Positions 53,105-61,389 of a DNA stretch of 64,000 nucleotides are shown piece after piece; within the stretch, counting starts at the first letter, position 1, and the number at the start of each line of letters is the position of its first letter. The notes under the pieces are model-generated. The model did not search any database. It was not told the origin of the DNA and worked only from the letters and a program-made list of their open reading frames with translations. Made by a program: the position numbers and the translations under genes. Origin of the DNA: SAR324 cluster bacterium (GTDB taxonomy: Bacteria > SAR324 > NAC60-12); contig JANQJU010000070.1 in the NCBI GenBank assembly GCA_028281495.1, positions 1 through 64,000 on the forward strand, in the 5' to 3' direction.

Positions 53105-53249
53105 GGGAATCCTTTCGAAACAGTAGCTGTAAAGACGGGCAGCGTGTTGGATTCATTATACTGCCAAATCGTTTGTATTCCCAATAGAGAGTGGTGTTAA
53201 TCGTTTAAACTCCGTTTCGTCATGGTAGGATCTTCAACAACAAAATTCG

Positions 53250-54113
53250 CTACGGTCTGGGCAAATAACTATTGAACTCTTGATCATACGCATCAAACCC
53301 CACCACCTCTCGCAGGGTTTCAAAGGCTAGTAAATTTTGTGGAGATTCTCCTTGTTTGAGGGAGCGCAAGGCGTGTTGCATGGACCAAATGGCTGTGCTC
53401 AACAGAGTCAGCGGATAGGCCGCAAGTTTGTAACCGATGGCTTCCAGGCGTTGAGGCGGTAATATCGGAGTGGTTCCTTGTTCAAGCATATTGGCGAGCT
53501 TGTATCCAGGAACTTCGGTGCAGAACCGTTCCATCTCCGCCTCGGACTGAGGGGCTTCGAGAAACACAAAATCCACGCCTTTGTCGACGAAGGCGTTGCA
53601 TCGCCACAAGGCTTCTTCCATACCATCCGTGGCACGAGCATCCGTTCGGGCCATGATCAAGATGTCGGCTCCTTCGTCTCTTGCGTCGACAGCGGCCTGA
53701 ATGCGAGTAAGGGCTTCGGCACGATCCACCACCTGTTTGCCTTGGGTATGACCGCATCGTTTGGGAGCCACTTGGTCTTCAATCATGATGCAGGCCAATC
53801 CGGCTTGAGCATAACCCGCGACAGTCCGTTTCACGTTCATGGCGTTGCCATAGCCGGTATCGCCATCGCCCATCACCGGGATGGAAACCGCTTGGCAAAC
53901 CTGCCGAGCTTGATCCACCATTTCTCCGTAGGAAATCAAACCCGTGTCCGGCAGTCCCAACCGAGCAGCGGATACCGCAAAGCCGCTCATGAAGGTCAAA
54001 GAAAATCCAGCTTGCTCGATCAATTTGGCGGAGAGCGCGTCAAAACAGCATGGCATCTGAATCAACCCCGGCTGTTGCAAGAGGTCTCTCAATTTTTTTG
54101 CGGACGACTTCAT
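53250..54113 (-). CDS. PEP mutase / isocitrate lyase superfamily enzyme
   Basis: The ATG at 54113 overlaps the stop of the upstream gene (ATGA) and begins the conserved fold (MKSSAKKLRDLLQQPGLIQM), so I prefer it over the longer frame from 54263. 287 residues, a normal length. The superfamily signature KRCGH is at APKRCGHTQGK. The metal/oxyanion region (MGDGDTGYGNAMNVKRTV) and DEGADILIMARTDAR are also present. Members cleave C-C bonds in 2-methylisocitrate, oxaloacetate or phosphonate-like substrates; the exact substrate cannot be read from the sequence. It is co-transcribed with an EI24-type membrane protein gene. Confidence 0.85.
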   Translation of the reverse strand: MKSSAKKLRDLLQQPGLIQMPCCFDALSAKLIEQAGFSLTFMSGFAVSAARLGLPDTGLISYGEMVDQARQVCQAVSIPVMGDGDTGYGNAMNVKRTVAGYAQAGLACIMIEDQVAPKRCGHTQGKQVVDRAEALTRIQAAVDARDEGADILIMARTDARATDGMEEALWRCNAFVDKGVDFVFLEAPQSEAEMERFCTEVPGYKLANMLEQGTTPILPPQRLEAIGYKLAAYPLTLLSTAIWSMQHALRSLKQGESPQNLLAFETLREVVGFDAYDQEFNSYLPRP

Positions 54114-54865
54114 GATCCTGCCCCCTGAGTAGACCGTTGGCGTTCGATGTAATAAGCCACCCCCAATACTTGTGTGAGTAAAACCCACGGCATGGCCAGC
54201 CAACCCAGAATCGGAACGAACGCCAATCCCATTTGCGGCAATCCCACTTGAATGGGTGCCCACCGTACTGATTGTTTCAGCGAGTCAGTGGATTCCTTTT
54301 GTTCCTGGAGAACTGTCCAGTACGGATTGAAAATGCCTCGCCCCATCAGGTAGGCGGCTCCAATAAACGCCAAGATAGGGCCAACAATGGGGATGAAACC
54401 CACCACAATCAATAGTAGGACCCAGAGGACCTCTTTGAATCCAACAATTGCAGACTGCACGGTCAATCCCAACCACATCCCGAAATTGAACGGAACATCT
54501 GGTAAAGGCCGGAAATGACGAATGACTTGGCTCACCAAAAACTCATGCCACGCGCCCATCATCGACACCGAAAAAAGCAAGGTAGCCACCGCCAGTAAAG
54601 CCCCCACCAAAATTTGGGTGATCCATAAAATAACGCTTCCTAGTGTGGCCCAGAACCCGTCTTCTGATCCAAAGAACGAAGCGATCCAAGGTTCCAATAG
54701 GTAATTGTACAGCAGACCATTGAGGACCAACGAAACCACAATGAAGATGACCAAATTGGCCAAAAATGCCCGGATCGCCTGTCCTTTCAAACCGGGGACT
54801 TGTTGGAAGGCTTGGTTGCCGTTGCGGAGGCCAGTTAAGGGTCCGATGCGAAGAGCTGACTTCAT
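54110..54865 (-). CDS. EI24/CysZ-like integral membrane protein
   Basis: The ATG at 54865 is preceded by AAGGAG. 251 residues with about five or six hydrophobic segments (FLANLVIFIVVSLVLNGLLY, ILWITQILVGALLAVATLLF, VLWVLLLIVVGFIPIVGPIL, VPILGWLAMPWVLLTQVLGV). The hydrophobic pattern and the GFIPIVGPIL block resemble EI24-domain proteins, which include the sulfate channel CysZ. Its substrate is unknown, and no cysteine-synthesis genes are nearby. The end overlaps the following enzyme gene by 4 bases. Confidence 0.7.
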   Translation of the reverse strand: MKSALRIGPLTGLRNGNQAFQQVPGLKGQAIRAFLANLVIFIVVSLVLNGLLYNYLLEPWIASFFGSEDGFWATLGSVILWITQILVGALLAVATLLFSVSMMGAWHEFLVSQVIRHFRPLPDVPFNFGMWLGLTVQSAIVGFKEVLWVLLLIVVGFIPIVGPILAFIGAAYLMGRGIFNPYWTVLQEQKESTDSLKQSVRWAPIQVGLPQMGLAFVPILGWLAMPWVLLTQVLGVAYYIERQRSTQGAGS

Positions 54866-55009
54866 ATATACTCCTTGGAAAAATAGTGGGTACGCATGAG
54901 TTGGAGATTTCCTAAAATATACCAATTTTCATGTAAGACTGTAGTCTTCAAAACGACAAAGGGTGCTTGTGCAAATCCTAACATATGGATGATTCTAGAA
55001 CAGTGTCCA

Positions 55010-55066
55010 TGAGTTCAGTGTGTTTTGTTGTTACTGAACTCAAATCTACACTAAAGATTGTAGATT
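55010..55066 (+). promoter_or_regulatory. Two adjacent perfect hairpins upstream of the chemoreceptor gene
   Basis: TGAGTTCAGT (55010-55019) pairs with ACTGAACTCA (55033-55042), 10 bp with a 13-nt loop. AATCTACA (55043-55050) pairs with TGTAGATT (55059-55066), 8 bp with an 8-nt loop. They abut without a spacer. Neither is followed by a U-run, so they are not simple terminators. Confidence 0.6.
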
Positions 55067-55118
55067 CGTTTACTATCTTTCAAGACAAGTTGAATTCGAT
55101 GGAAACCGCACGAGGCTT

Positions 55119-55253
55119 ATCTTTGTGGGAAAGATAACGTCTTATGCAAAAGCATCCAGATAAAATCAGAAAAGACAAATCTTTGTGGGAAAGATGAGTC
55201 TTTTTATGGCGTTCATCCGAATGCCAAAGTTGGAAAATCCTTGTGAGAAAGTT
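55119..55253 (+). repeat. Three ~60-bp degenerate tandem units with a conserved hairpin
   Basis: ATCTTTGTGGGAAAGAT occurs at 55119-55135 and 55179-55195, exactly 60 bp apart; a diverged copy (ATCCTTGTGAGAAAGTT) is at 55237-55253. ATCTTT and AAAGAT form a 6-bp stem with a GTGGG loop. Weaker similarity (TTATG, CATCC) continues between units. The array ends ~40 bp before the chemoreceptor ATG. Confidence 0.8.
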
Positions 55254-55294
55254 ATGTCGATTGTGGTGTCTCACAATTATCAGGAGGAGAGTTT

Positions 55295-56872
55295 ATGAGC
55301 CGATGGACCATTCAAACACAAATTGTGCTCAGCGCAGTGGTTTTTTATGCATTGTTGTCACCGCTAATCTGCGGTGCCGCTTACGTTTTCACATTGAAAT
55401 TGGAATCCAAGATGGTTTCTTGGGAACAATCGACTCAGCAATGGTGGCAACAGGATGTGGCAGGAACGTTAAATAATCAGGTGTCTGATAAGAAACAAAC
55501 GAGCTTGCCTCAACAATTACCTCAAAACATGATTCAAGGATATCAGGAAATTGTCGGAAGTTTGATGCAGGCGCAGCAATGGCTGCTTATGGTATTAGGA
55601 ATTATGATGATTGGAGGGGCAACGATTTTCTTCATGTGTATCCGAAATATCAACACGTTGCTGTTTAAAATCATTCATCGGTTTTCAGAAGGCATCAAAC
55701 ATTTGGAACACAACGCGGAGCGCATTGAAGGCAGTGCTGAAGTTTTGTCCAAACAAGTGTCGGAACAAGCGTCTACCGTCAAGAGCATCTCATTGACTTT
55801 AGAAGATACGGTGGTGATGATCCGGCAAAACACCGAGAGCACGCTGCATGTGAAAGAAAAGGCTGATACCTCGTCTCGCCAAGTGGAACAATTGCGCGAC
55901 GCGATGCAAGACTTAGAGCAGTCCAACAATGAAATCGCAGGCATCACCAAAACGATTGACGACATCGCATTTCAAACAAACATCTTATCCTTGAACGCTG
56001 CGGTTGAAGCCGCGCGGGCCGGGGAGCGGGGCCGTGAATTTGCCGTAATTGCTGATGAAATACGCGGTCTCGCCGTGCGCAGCGCTACAGCGACGCAAGA
56101 TATTTCAGGAAGAGTGGGCAACGCCCGACAGAACCTCGAAATGGGGGCCAACATGGCCTACGAAATGATTGAATCTTTCATGGGAATCAATCAGCACATC
56201 CACGAAATCACCGATTCCTCACAACAGCAATTCAACCGGATCCAGCAGATCAGCCAATCTCTCAACCAGTTGAAAGGCACAATTGACACCTGTGCAACGT
56301 CTTCCCAGCAAAACACGCTTTCCATCTACCAATTGAATGATGAAATAGAGAATTCCCACAACATCGTTGCCGATCTTAAAAAAGTAGTCGGAGAGGACAC
56401 ATTGCGTTCGAACCGCCAGATCAGTGCCTTTGCACAAACCGCTTTCGCGGGTGGATTGACACCCAGTCATGTCTTCCGTAACACCCAATATATCATTCGA
56501 GACTTGGACTCGATTTTCCAACGATTGAACCTATCCACAGCCGTTGCCGAACCGATTCTTCCCAACAAGCAAATCATACCAAAAGATGTCCTACAACAGT
56601 TGTATCGTGTCTTTGAAAAAGTAGGACAAGCCCAGCGAAAGTTCGGAGTGTCCGCCTTTGTTCCTCCTCCGTTCCCCGAAGGGAACATCCTACCGTCTGC
56701 TCCTTATGATGCGACTGGGCTGATTTTGGCAGAATTGATTAAAATCAAACACCATTTGGATCTTACCGACCGACGAGTGCAATTGGATTTGATACCGGGC
56801 AAAGTGCCCAAAGATGTGTTTTTACAAGTCCTGTTGATCACTGCCAAATTGGAACGATTGATTGGCCGTTGA
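55295..56872 (+). CDS. Methyl-accepting chemotaxis protein
   Basis: 525 residues. The ATG follows AGGAGGAG. A first membrane segment (VLSAVVFYALLSPLICGAAYVF), a short periplasmic part of ~60 residues and a second segment (QWLLMVLGIMMIGGATIFF) precede the cytoplasmic signalling domain. Its tip carries the conserved hairpin (IDDIAFQTNILSLNAAVEAARAGERGREFAVIADEIRGLA). No clear HAMP is visible. The C-terminal ~120 residues after the signalling domain are an unusual extension (VFRNTQYIIRDLDSIFQRL...), not the CheR-binding pentapeptide. The upstream region is strongly structured. Confidence 0.92.
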   Translation: MSRWTIQTQIVLSAVVFYALLSPLICGAAYVFTLKLESKMVSWEQSTQQWWQQDVAGTLNNQVSDKKQTSLPQQLPQNMIQGYQEIVGSLMQAQQWLLMVLGIMMIGGATIFFMCIRNINTLLFKIIHRFSEGIKHLEHNAERIEGSAEVLSKQVSEQASTVKSISLTLEDTVVMIRQNTESTLHVKEKADTSSRQVEQLRDAMQDLEQSNNEIAGITKTIDDIAFQTNILSLNAAVEAARAGERGREFAVIADEIRGLAVRSATATQDISGRVGNARQNLEMGANMAYEMIESFMGINQHIHEITDSSQQQFNRIQQISQSLNQLKGTIDTCATSSQQNTLSIYQLNDEIENSHNIVADLKKVVGEDTLRSNRQISAFAQTAFAGGLTPSHVFRNTQYIIRDLDSIFQRLNLSTAVAEPILPNKQIIPKDVLQQLYRVFEKVGQAQRKFGVSAFVPPPFPEGNILPSAPYDATGLILAELIKIKHHLDLTDRRVQLDLIPGKVPKDVFLQVLLITAKLERLIGR

Positions 56873-56886
56873 TCATGGAAACAAAC

Positions 56887-57864
56887 TCAATCTGGCAAAC
56901 TTAATCCAGGAGTGCCAACCTCCAATCGAAACACTTCCGCAGGAACCACGCCAGTGGCCGGGGGCAAAAACATACCACCATTTGTTACCACATAAAGGCC
57001 GGTTTCGTCGCCAGCTTGCCGACCGAACGCAACGGCTGTACTGCCCGTGGCTCCTTGATCCGCTTCCGCGATCACCGTGACCTTACCTTCTGGAGAAACA
57101 CGGACTACGCTATTAAACACATGCGTTGCCCCATAAAGATTCCCATTTGTGTCAAATGCAAAGTCGTCAATCACTTTTCCCTGGACAAACACGCTTGGAA
57201 TTCCTGCACTTCCATCGTCTTGAAGTGGCACCTTGAGCAGCATGGCTTTGTCAGAGTTGGACACGTACAGCGTGTTTCCAAACCGCTTCAATCCGTTCAC
57301 AGCAGGTGTTTGGCTTTCAGGGGATCGACGAGCCAACCATTCGTGTTCCAACCAAATTGAGAGGCTGTTGGTTGAGACATCGAATTGCCAAATCGCTCCT
57401 AAGAACGAATCTGCAATCAAGTATCGATTGTTTTCAAGCAAGGTGATCCCGTTTGGAAAAATTGCCCCTTCCATCGTAATCGAGTGGATCAACTCGCCCG
57501 ACCGGTTCACTTGAAAAAGAGTTGGCACCTTGCCATCCAACCAGCCGGTAACAAGAAGATCTCCTTGAGGGGTGAACACCAATCCCGCAATTTTTCCAGA
57601 CAGGGTGGCCACGTCTTGACGTTCTCCCGTTTCTGAAAAACGGTAGATTTTACCATCCTCATGACTGGCTACATACACAGCCCCTTCAGGATCGACGGCA
57701 ACACTTTCTAAAAAGGTATAGGCCGGGAACTGAGCGACTTGCCTGACCGGAACCAATTCTACCGGATCATTAGCATACAAGGGGGGTAGCGATTGTGCCC
57801 CCAAGGATGAAACAAAAAAAAGCATCCCCCAGAGAATGCCCATTCCAATAATTTGCTTTTTCAT
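56887..57864 (-). CDS. SMP-30/gluconolactonase-like secreted beta-propeller
   Basis: The ATG at 57864 has GGAGG four bases upstream and starts a signal peptide (MKKQIIGMGILWGMLFFVSSLGA). ~300 residues of mature beta-propeller follow, with the SMP-30/NHL pattern: FLESVAVDPEGAVYVASHEDGKIYRF, VTGWLDGKV, FPNGITLLENNRYLIADS and DDFAFDTNGNLYGATHVFN. Members hydrolyse lactones with a bound divalent metal, or serve as binding propellers. The acidic metal ligands could not be checked position by position. It is divergent from a LysR-type regulator, which probably controls it. Confidence 0.75.
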   Translation of the reverse strand: MKKQIIGMGILWGMLFFVSSLGAQSLPPLYANDPVELVPVRQVAQFPAYTFLESVAVDPEGAVYVASHEDGKIYRFSETGERQDVATLSGKIAGLVFTPQGDLLVTGWLDGKVPTLFQVNRSGELIHSITMEGAIFPNGITLLENNRYLIADSFLGAIWQFDVSTNSLSIWLEHEWLARRSPESQTPAVNGLKRFGNTLYVSNSDKAMLLKVPLQDDGSAGIPSVFVQGKVIDDFAFDTNGNLYGATHVFNSVVRVSPEGKVTVIAEADQGATGSTAVAFGRQAGDETGLYVVTNGGMFLPPATGVVPAEVFRLEVGTPGLSLPD

Positions 57865-57970
57865 AAAACCTCCATTTGAAACCGATGAGAACCCACTGCG
57901 TCTTTTGCGTCCTGAAATGCCAAAACAGACGCACTTTGAAATCAATCAAAAAACTAGCATTTTCCTAATT

Positions 57971-58019
57971 TTGGGACTAGATAGCAGAAACAGAATACTA
58001 GATCCCAATAATGGGACTA
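57971..58019. promoter_or_regulatory. Operator-like inverted repeat between the SMP-30-like and lysR genes
   Basis: TTGGGACTAG (57971-57980) is inverted as CTAGATCCCAA (57998-58008), and TGGGACTA recurs at 58012-58019. Spacing and position between divergent genes fit a LysR-type binding region. Confidence 0.45.
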
Positions 58020-58024
58020 AAAGA

Positions 58025-58108
58025 AATGGATTCCGTTTGAGTGAATAGGAGGAATGGATTCCGTTTGAGTGAATAGGAGGAATGGACTCCGTTTGAATGA
58101 ATAGGAGG
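58025..58108 (+). repeat. 28-bp tandem repeat, three copies, upstream of lysR
   Basis: Units at 58025-58052, 58053-58080 and 58081-58108; the first two are identical and the third has two changes. Each contains ATGGATTCCGTTTGA (a four-codon frame plus stop) and AGGAGGA, so the array can be read as SD-like and ATG motifs in series. Confidence 0.92.
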
Positions 58109-58139
58109 AATCGAATGTTTGTGGAACGAAAGGAATGCA

Positions 58140-59048
58140 ATGTTTGATTACAACGATATGGTCTTGTTTGTGAAGGTTGTGGAAAATGGGAGTTTTATAG
58201 AAGCCTCAAGAAGACTCGGTGTCCCGAAAAGTACCGTGAGTCGCAAAGTTGCCGAATTGGAAAACACATTAGGGGTGTTGCTTCTACAACGGACCTCCCG
58301 AAAATTGAAATTGACCGATACTGGCCAAGCCTATTTTGATCGATGTGTCGCTTTGGTAGCTGGAATTGAAGAAGCCAATCTAGCTGTAACCACGGAGCAG
58401 CCAACCCCCCGAGGTTCCTTGAAGGTTTCTGCCCCCATCACATTGGGCACTCATATCTTAGGGCCTTGGTTGATGGAATTTGTCCAATTGTATCCTGAGG
58501 TGGAACTGGATGTGGAGTTGACCAATCGTGCTGTCAATCTAGTCGAGGAGCAAATTGATGTGACGTTTCGAGTTGGGGGGTTGAAAGATTCGAGCCTGAT
58601 TGCCCGGAAATTGTGGCCAGCGCCATATCGTCTCTGTGCCAACCCTTCTTATTTAAAGCGACACGGGATCCCTCACGTGCCCAAAGACATTCTCCAACAC
58701 ACCTGCATTCGCATTCGCTACACCTCCACTTGGAGTTTTGTTTCGCCTACGGGTGAACTGGAAACGATTTTGCCATCAGGCCGTATTGTTGTGAATGATG
58801 TCACTCTTGCCTGCCAAGCTGCTTTAGCGGGGCAAGGTCTAGTGTACTTGCCTAATATTTTTGTGGCTGATTATTTTAAAAATGAAGATTTGATTCCCGT
58901 GTTAGATGATTGGCCTTCTCACCCCCGTCATGTTTACGCAATTTATCCCACCAACCGCCACCTTTCGGCAAAAGTTCGTGCCTTGCTCGACTTTATCATT
59001 CTGAAAGTGAAGGGACGGCCTGAATGGTTTGGAAAAACCGTCGTATGA
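58140..59048 (+). CDS. LysR-family transcriptional regulator
   Basis: 302 residues; the ATG at 58140 follows AAAGGAA and is preferred over the TTG at 58119. The N-terminal winged helix is typical (MVLFVKVVENGSFIEASRRLGVPKSTVSRKVAELENTLGVLLLQRTSRKLKLTDTG read in segments). The effector domain (~90-300) has GSLKVSAPITLGTHILGPWL and the CQAALAGQGLVYLP block, as in the DsdC/YhjC-like aromatic-pathway branch of LysR proteins. It is divergent from the SMP-30-like gene. Inducer unknown. Confidence 0.93.
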   Translation: MFDYNDMVLFVKVVENGSFIEASRRLGVPKSTVSRKVAELENTLGVLLLQRTSRKLKLTDTGQAYFDRCVALVAGIEEANLAVTTEQPTPRGSLKVSAPITLGTHILGPWLMEFVQLYPEVELDVELTNRAVNLVEEQIDVTFRVGGLKDSSLIARKLWPAPYRLCANPSYLKRHGIPHVPKDILQHTCIRIRYTSTWSFVSPTGELETILPSGRIVVNDVTLACQAALAGQGLVYLPNIFVADYFKNEDLIPVLDDWPSHPRHVYAIYPTNRHLSAKVRALLDFIILKVKGRPEWFGKTVV

Positions 59049-59111
59049 AGCAAATCTTGAAAACAGAGCTAGGATTGAATCGACACACTTTTTTATGGCA
59101 GGTTGGTCCAA

Positions 59112-59151
59112 AACCAAGGTATGGGTTCCTTAACCAAGGTATGGATTCCTT
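59112..59151 (+). repeat. 20-bp tandem repeat, two copies
   Basis: AACCAAGGTATGGGTTCCTT (59112-59131) is repeated with one change at 59132-59151, between the lysR and msrQ-like genes. Confidence 0.9.
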
Positions 59152-59194
59152 TGTTGGACTGGCTCATCAATTCTTTCTTTTGCTGATAGGAACT

Positions 59195-59812
59195 ATGAAG
59201 TGGATAGAAACGTTATTCAAATCGAAATGGTTTGTGGGACTCTTGGTTGCGATACCTGCATTGAGAGTCGCGTATGCGATTTTTACCGAGCAATTGGGCG
59301 GCAACCCAGTTGAATTTCTACTCATCGAATCAGGCGAGTCGGCGGCGATATTGCTCATCGTGACATTGTGGTTGAGTCCGTTGCGGCTCCGGTTTCCCAA
59401 AGTGAGTCTATTTAAGATTTGTGCGCGTCATAGTCGACTCCTGGGAGTGAGCAGCTTTGTCTATGCTTGTGCACATTTGCTGATTTATGTTTTTCTGGAA
59501 AATTCCGATCTCGAAGAATTGCTGGAAAACTTTTTACGCTATTTCATTGTGACTGGTTTGGGAGCCTTCTTGATCTTGTGGGCTTTGGCTATGACCAGTA
59601 CCAATTGGGCGATCAAAAAAATGGGGGCCAAACGGTGGAAGAAGCTTCATCGGACCGTCTATATTGCTGCATTTTTGGTGATCTTGCATATGGTGGCCAA
59701 AGAGAAATCAGATATTTTAAAAACGTTGATTTTCTTTGGACCTCTAATCATTGCAGAAGCAGATCGGTTTTGGAGGTATCGAAAAAACTTGGCGCTCAAA
59801 AAACAGAGATGA
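59195..59812 (+). CDS. msrQ: MsrQ/YedZ-like heme-binding membrane protein
   Basis: I choose the ATG at 59195 (AGGA just upstream; 205 residues, normal for MsrQ) over the longer frame from 59024. Six membrane segments of the ferric-reductase-like fold are visible (FVGLLVAIPALRVAYAIFT, GESAAILLIVTLWLSPLRL, ARHSRLLGVSSFVYACAHLLIYVF, YFIVTGLGAFLILWALAMTS). His residues in RHSRLLG, CAHLL, KKLHRTVYI and LILHMVAK are candidate heme ligands. MsrQ passes quinone electrons to the methionine-sulfoxide reductase MsrP, but no msrP gene is adjacent here. Confidence 0.85.
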   Translation: MKWIETLFKSKWFVGLLVAIPALRVAYAIFTEQLGGNPVEFLLIESGESAAILLIVTLWLSPLRLRFPKVSLFKICARHSRLLGVSSFVYACAHLLIYVFLENSDLEELLENFLRYFIVTGLGAFLILWALAMTSTNWAIKKMGAKRWKKLHRTVYIAAFLVILHMVAKEKSDILKTLIFFGPLIIAEADRFWRYRKNLALKKQR

Positions 59813-59822
59813 GGGAAACGCT

Positions 59823-60281
59823 ATGACGTGGGTCATACGCAAAGAAATCATGGAATTGTTTGATGCAGAGGCTCGTCGACAATTTGAAACAGAAGCGAAG
59901 CTTCAATTGCAACAACGGTTTCCACAAGCCCTTAAAGCCATTGATGAGTTTGGTGGAGAACCAGTACTGCAAAAGTTGTTCAGCAAAGGGGTGGAGGATG
60001 CAGCAACTTACCAAATTGAAGGAGAGGCCAATGTGCTGCGTTATCTGGAACTCATGCTAGGGTTTCATCTCCGTTTTGTCCAACAACCCAATATGCAATG
60101 GGCTGTCACGATCTTAGAAGACGAAACCTTACCCGAAGGTGGAAAAATTGGGCTGATCGATCAGTATTTGCAGCAATCCAAGATGGAGCTGGAAGATCGG
60201 AACGCATTGCCTGAACTTCAAGATTACCTCGCGGCTCCTCGCCTAAATGAACTAAACGTCAACCCTGAAACAAAGCCATGA
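59823..60281 (+). CDS. Small helical protein, possible secretion-cargo accessory
   Basis: 152 residues from the ATG at 59823 (GAGGGAAACGCT upstream). All-helical in appearance (MELFDAEARRQFETEAKLQLQQRF; EGEANVLRYLELMLGFHLRFV; MQWAVTILEDETLPEGGKIGLIDQYL). The middle block resembles, from memory, small proteins found beside PAAR/type VI secretion and polymorphic-toxin genes (YxELM...PWAxxIL type). No signal peptide. The stop overlaps the ATG of the four-repeat protein (ATGA), so they are co-translated. Function unknown. Confidence 0.55.
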   Translation: MTWVIRKEIMELFDAEARRQFETEAKLQLQQRFPQALKAIDEFGGEPVLQKLFSKGVEDAATYQIEGEANVLRYLELMLGFHLRFVQQPNMQWAVTILEDETLPEGGKIGLIDQYLQQSKMELEDRNALPELQDYLAAPRLNELNVNPETKP

Positions 60282-61339
60282 CCACCACTCAAAGTAAAAA
60301 AGTCGGCAGTGCTACGGAACCTTGTGGTGGTATGGAAGGCGGAGTGGTTGTCAAGGTATTGGCCTCTGACAGTGGAAAGCCATTGGGCAGTGGCTGGGTG
60401 CAGTTGACAGGACCGACCACGATTCGCAAGAAAACAAATGATGCTGGGCAGGTGTCCTTCAGTGATATTGAGCCGGGCACCTATGAAGTCACGCTCGGGT
60501 TGAGCAATCGTTTTCTTCGTCGTTATCTCGCTCCGACAGCTGATCCAGTGAGTGTTGAAATGGGACAGTTGGTGCCTGTCATGGTTCAAGCGGACCCCAT
60601 TAGCCCGGCAACCTTGAAAGTCAACGTGGTGCGCATCGGGAGTGGTGACCCCGTACCAAAAGCGATAGTCCGATTGTTGGGACCGACCAGCGAACAAGAA
60701 TCGGCTGATTCCAATGGCTCAGCCCAGTTATCTCAATTGCTTCCTGGAAACTATAGTGTCGCGGTTCGATTGCCGGGTAATCTGAGCCGTGCCTACAACA
60801 AGCCCTCGCCACAAGAGATAACTTTGGCCTCGGGAGCAAACGAAACAATTACGATAGAGCTGGAATATCTACTCAGTTCGTTACAACTGACGTTACGTCG
60901 CGAAGACTCCAAAATCGTCGTGACCGATTCCATTCCGATTCAAATCCGCGGACGTTCTCCCCAAACCCAAAATACCAATGCTAAAGGAATCGCAACCTTT
61001 GATGAACTCCGACCGGGCACTTATGACATCACCGCTCGCATACCCACCGATTTGGAAGAACGTTACGAAGCCGTCGAACAACAAGTCGATTTGAAAGCAG
61101 GCCAAACGATCAAAACAGATGTTTTCGTGAAATGGTTCCAATGGCTCGAATATCGTTTAGTCGATTCGGAAGGGCGTCCCCTTCGCAAGGCTCGGGTTCG
61201 TTTGAAAGGGAAACAAACGATGGAAAAAACGTCAGATGCCGAGGGATGGGTGCGGTTCACTAAGTTACCTCCTGGTTCGTACCAGATCGAATCTATCGAA
61301 ACACAGGAACCAACCGTGCTCCAACAAATAAATTCCTAG
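60278..61339 (+). CDS. Protein of four carboxypeptidase-regulatory-like repeats
   Basis: 353 residues built of four repeats of ~80 residues, each with a beta-sandwich pattern ending in a G-x-Y motif: repeat 1 ~20-75 (FSDIEPGTYEVTLGL), repeat 2 ~108-165 (LSQLLPGNYSVAVRL), repeat 3 ~205-258 (FDELRPGTYDITARI), repeat 4 ~288-345 (FTKLPPGSYQIESIE). These are CarboxypepD_reg/SpaA-like folds, used as structural spacers or adapters. There is no signal peptide, so it is either cytoplasmic or exported by a dedicated system. It lies between the small helical protein and the very large LysM-like protein. Confidence 0.7.
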   Translation: MTTTQSKKVGSATEPCGGMEGGVVVKVLASDSGKPLGSGWVQLTGPTTIRKKTNDAGQVSFSDIEPGTYEVTLGLSNRFLRRYLAPTADPVSVEMGQLVPVMVQADPISPATLKVNVVRIGSGDPVPKAIVRLLGPTSEQESADSNGSAQLSQLLPGNYSVAVRLPGNLSRAYNKPSPQEITLASGANETITIELEYLLSSLQLTLRREDSKIVVTDSIPIQIRGRSPQTQNTNAKGIATFDELRPGTYDITARIPTDLEERYEAVEQQVDLKAGQTIKTDVFVKWFQWLEYRLVDSEGRPLRKARVRLKGKQTMEKTSDAEGWVRFTKLPPGSYQIESIETQEPTVLQQINS

Positions 61340-61389
61340 TTTCATTGTAACAAAAGTGGAAGCAAGCGAAGTCGATTGATGAGGTCATT

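Noticed and set aside
58025-58108. 28-bp array considered as a CRISPR fragment
   Set aside because: Units abut directly with no variable spacers, so it is a simple tandem repeat.
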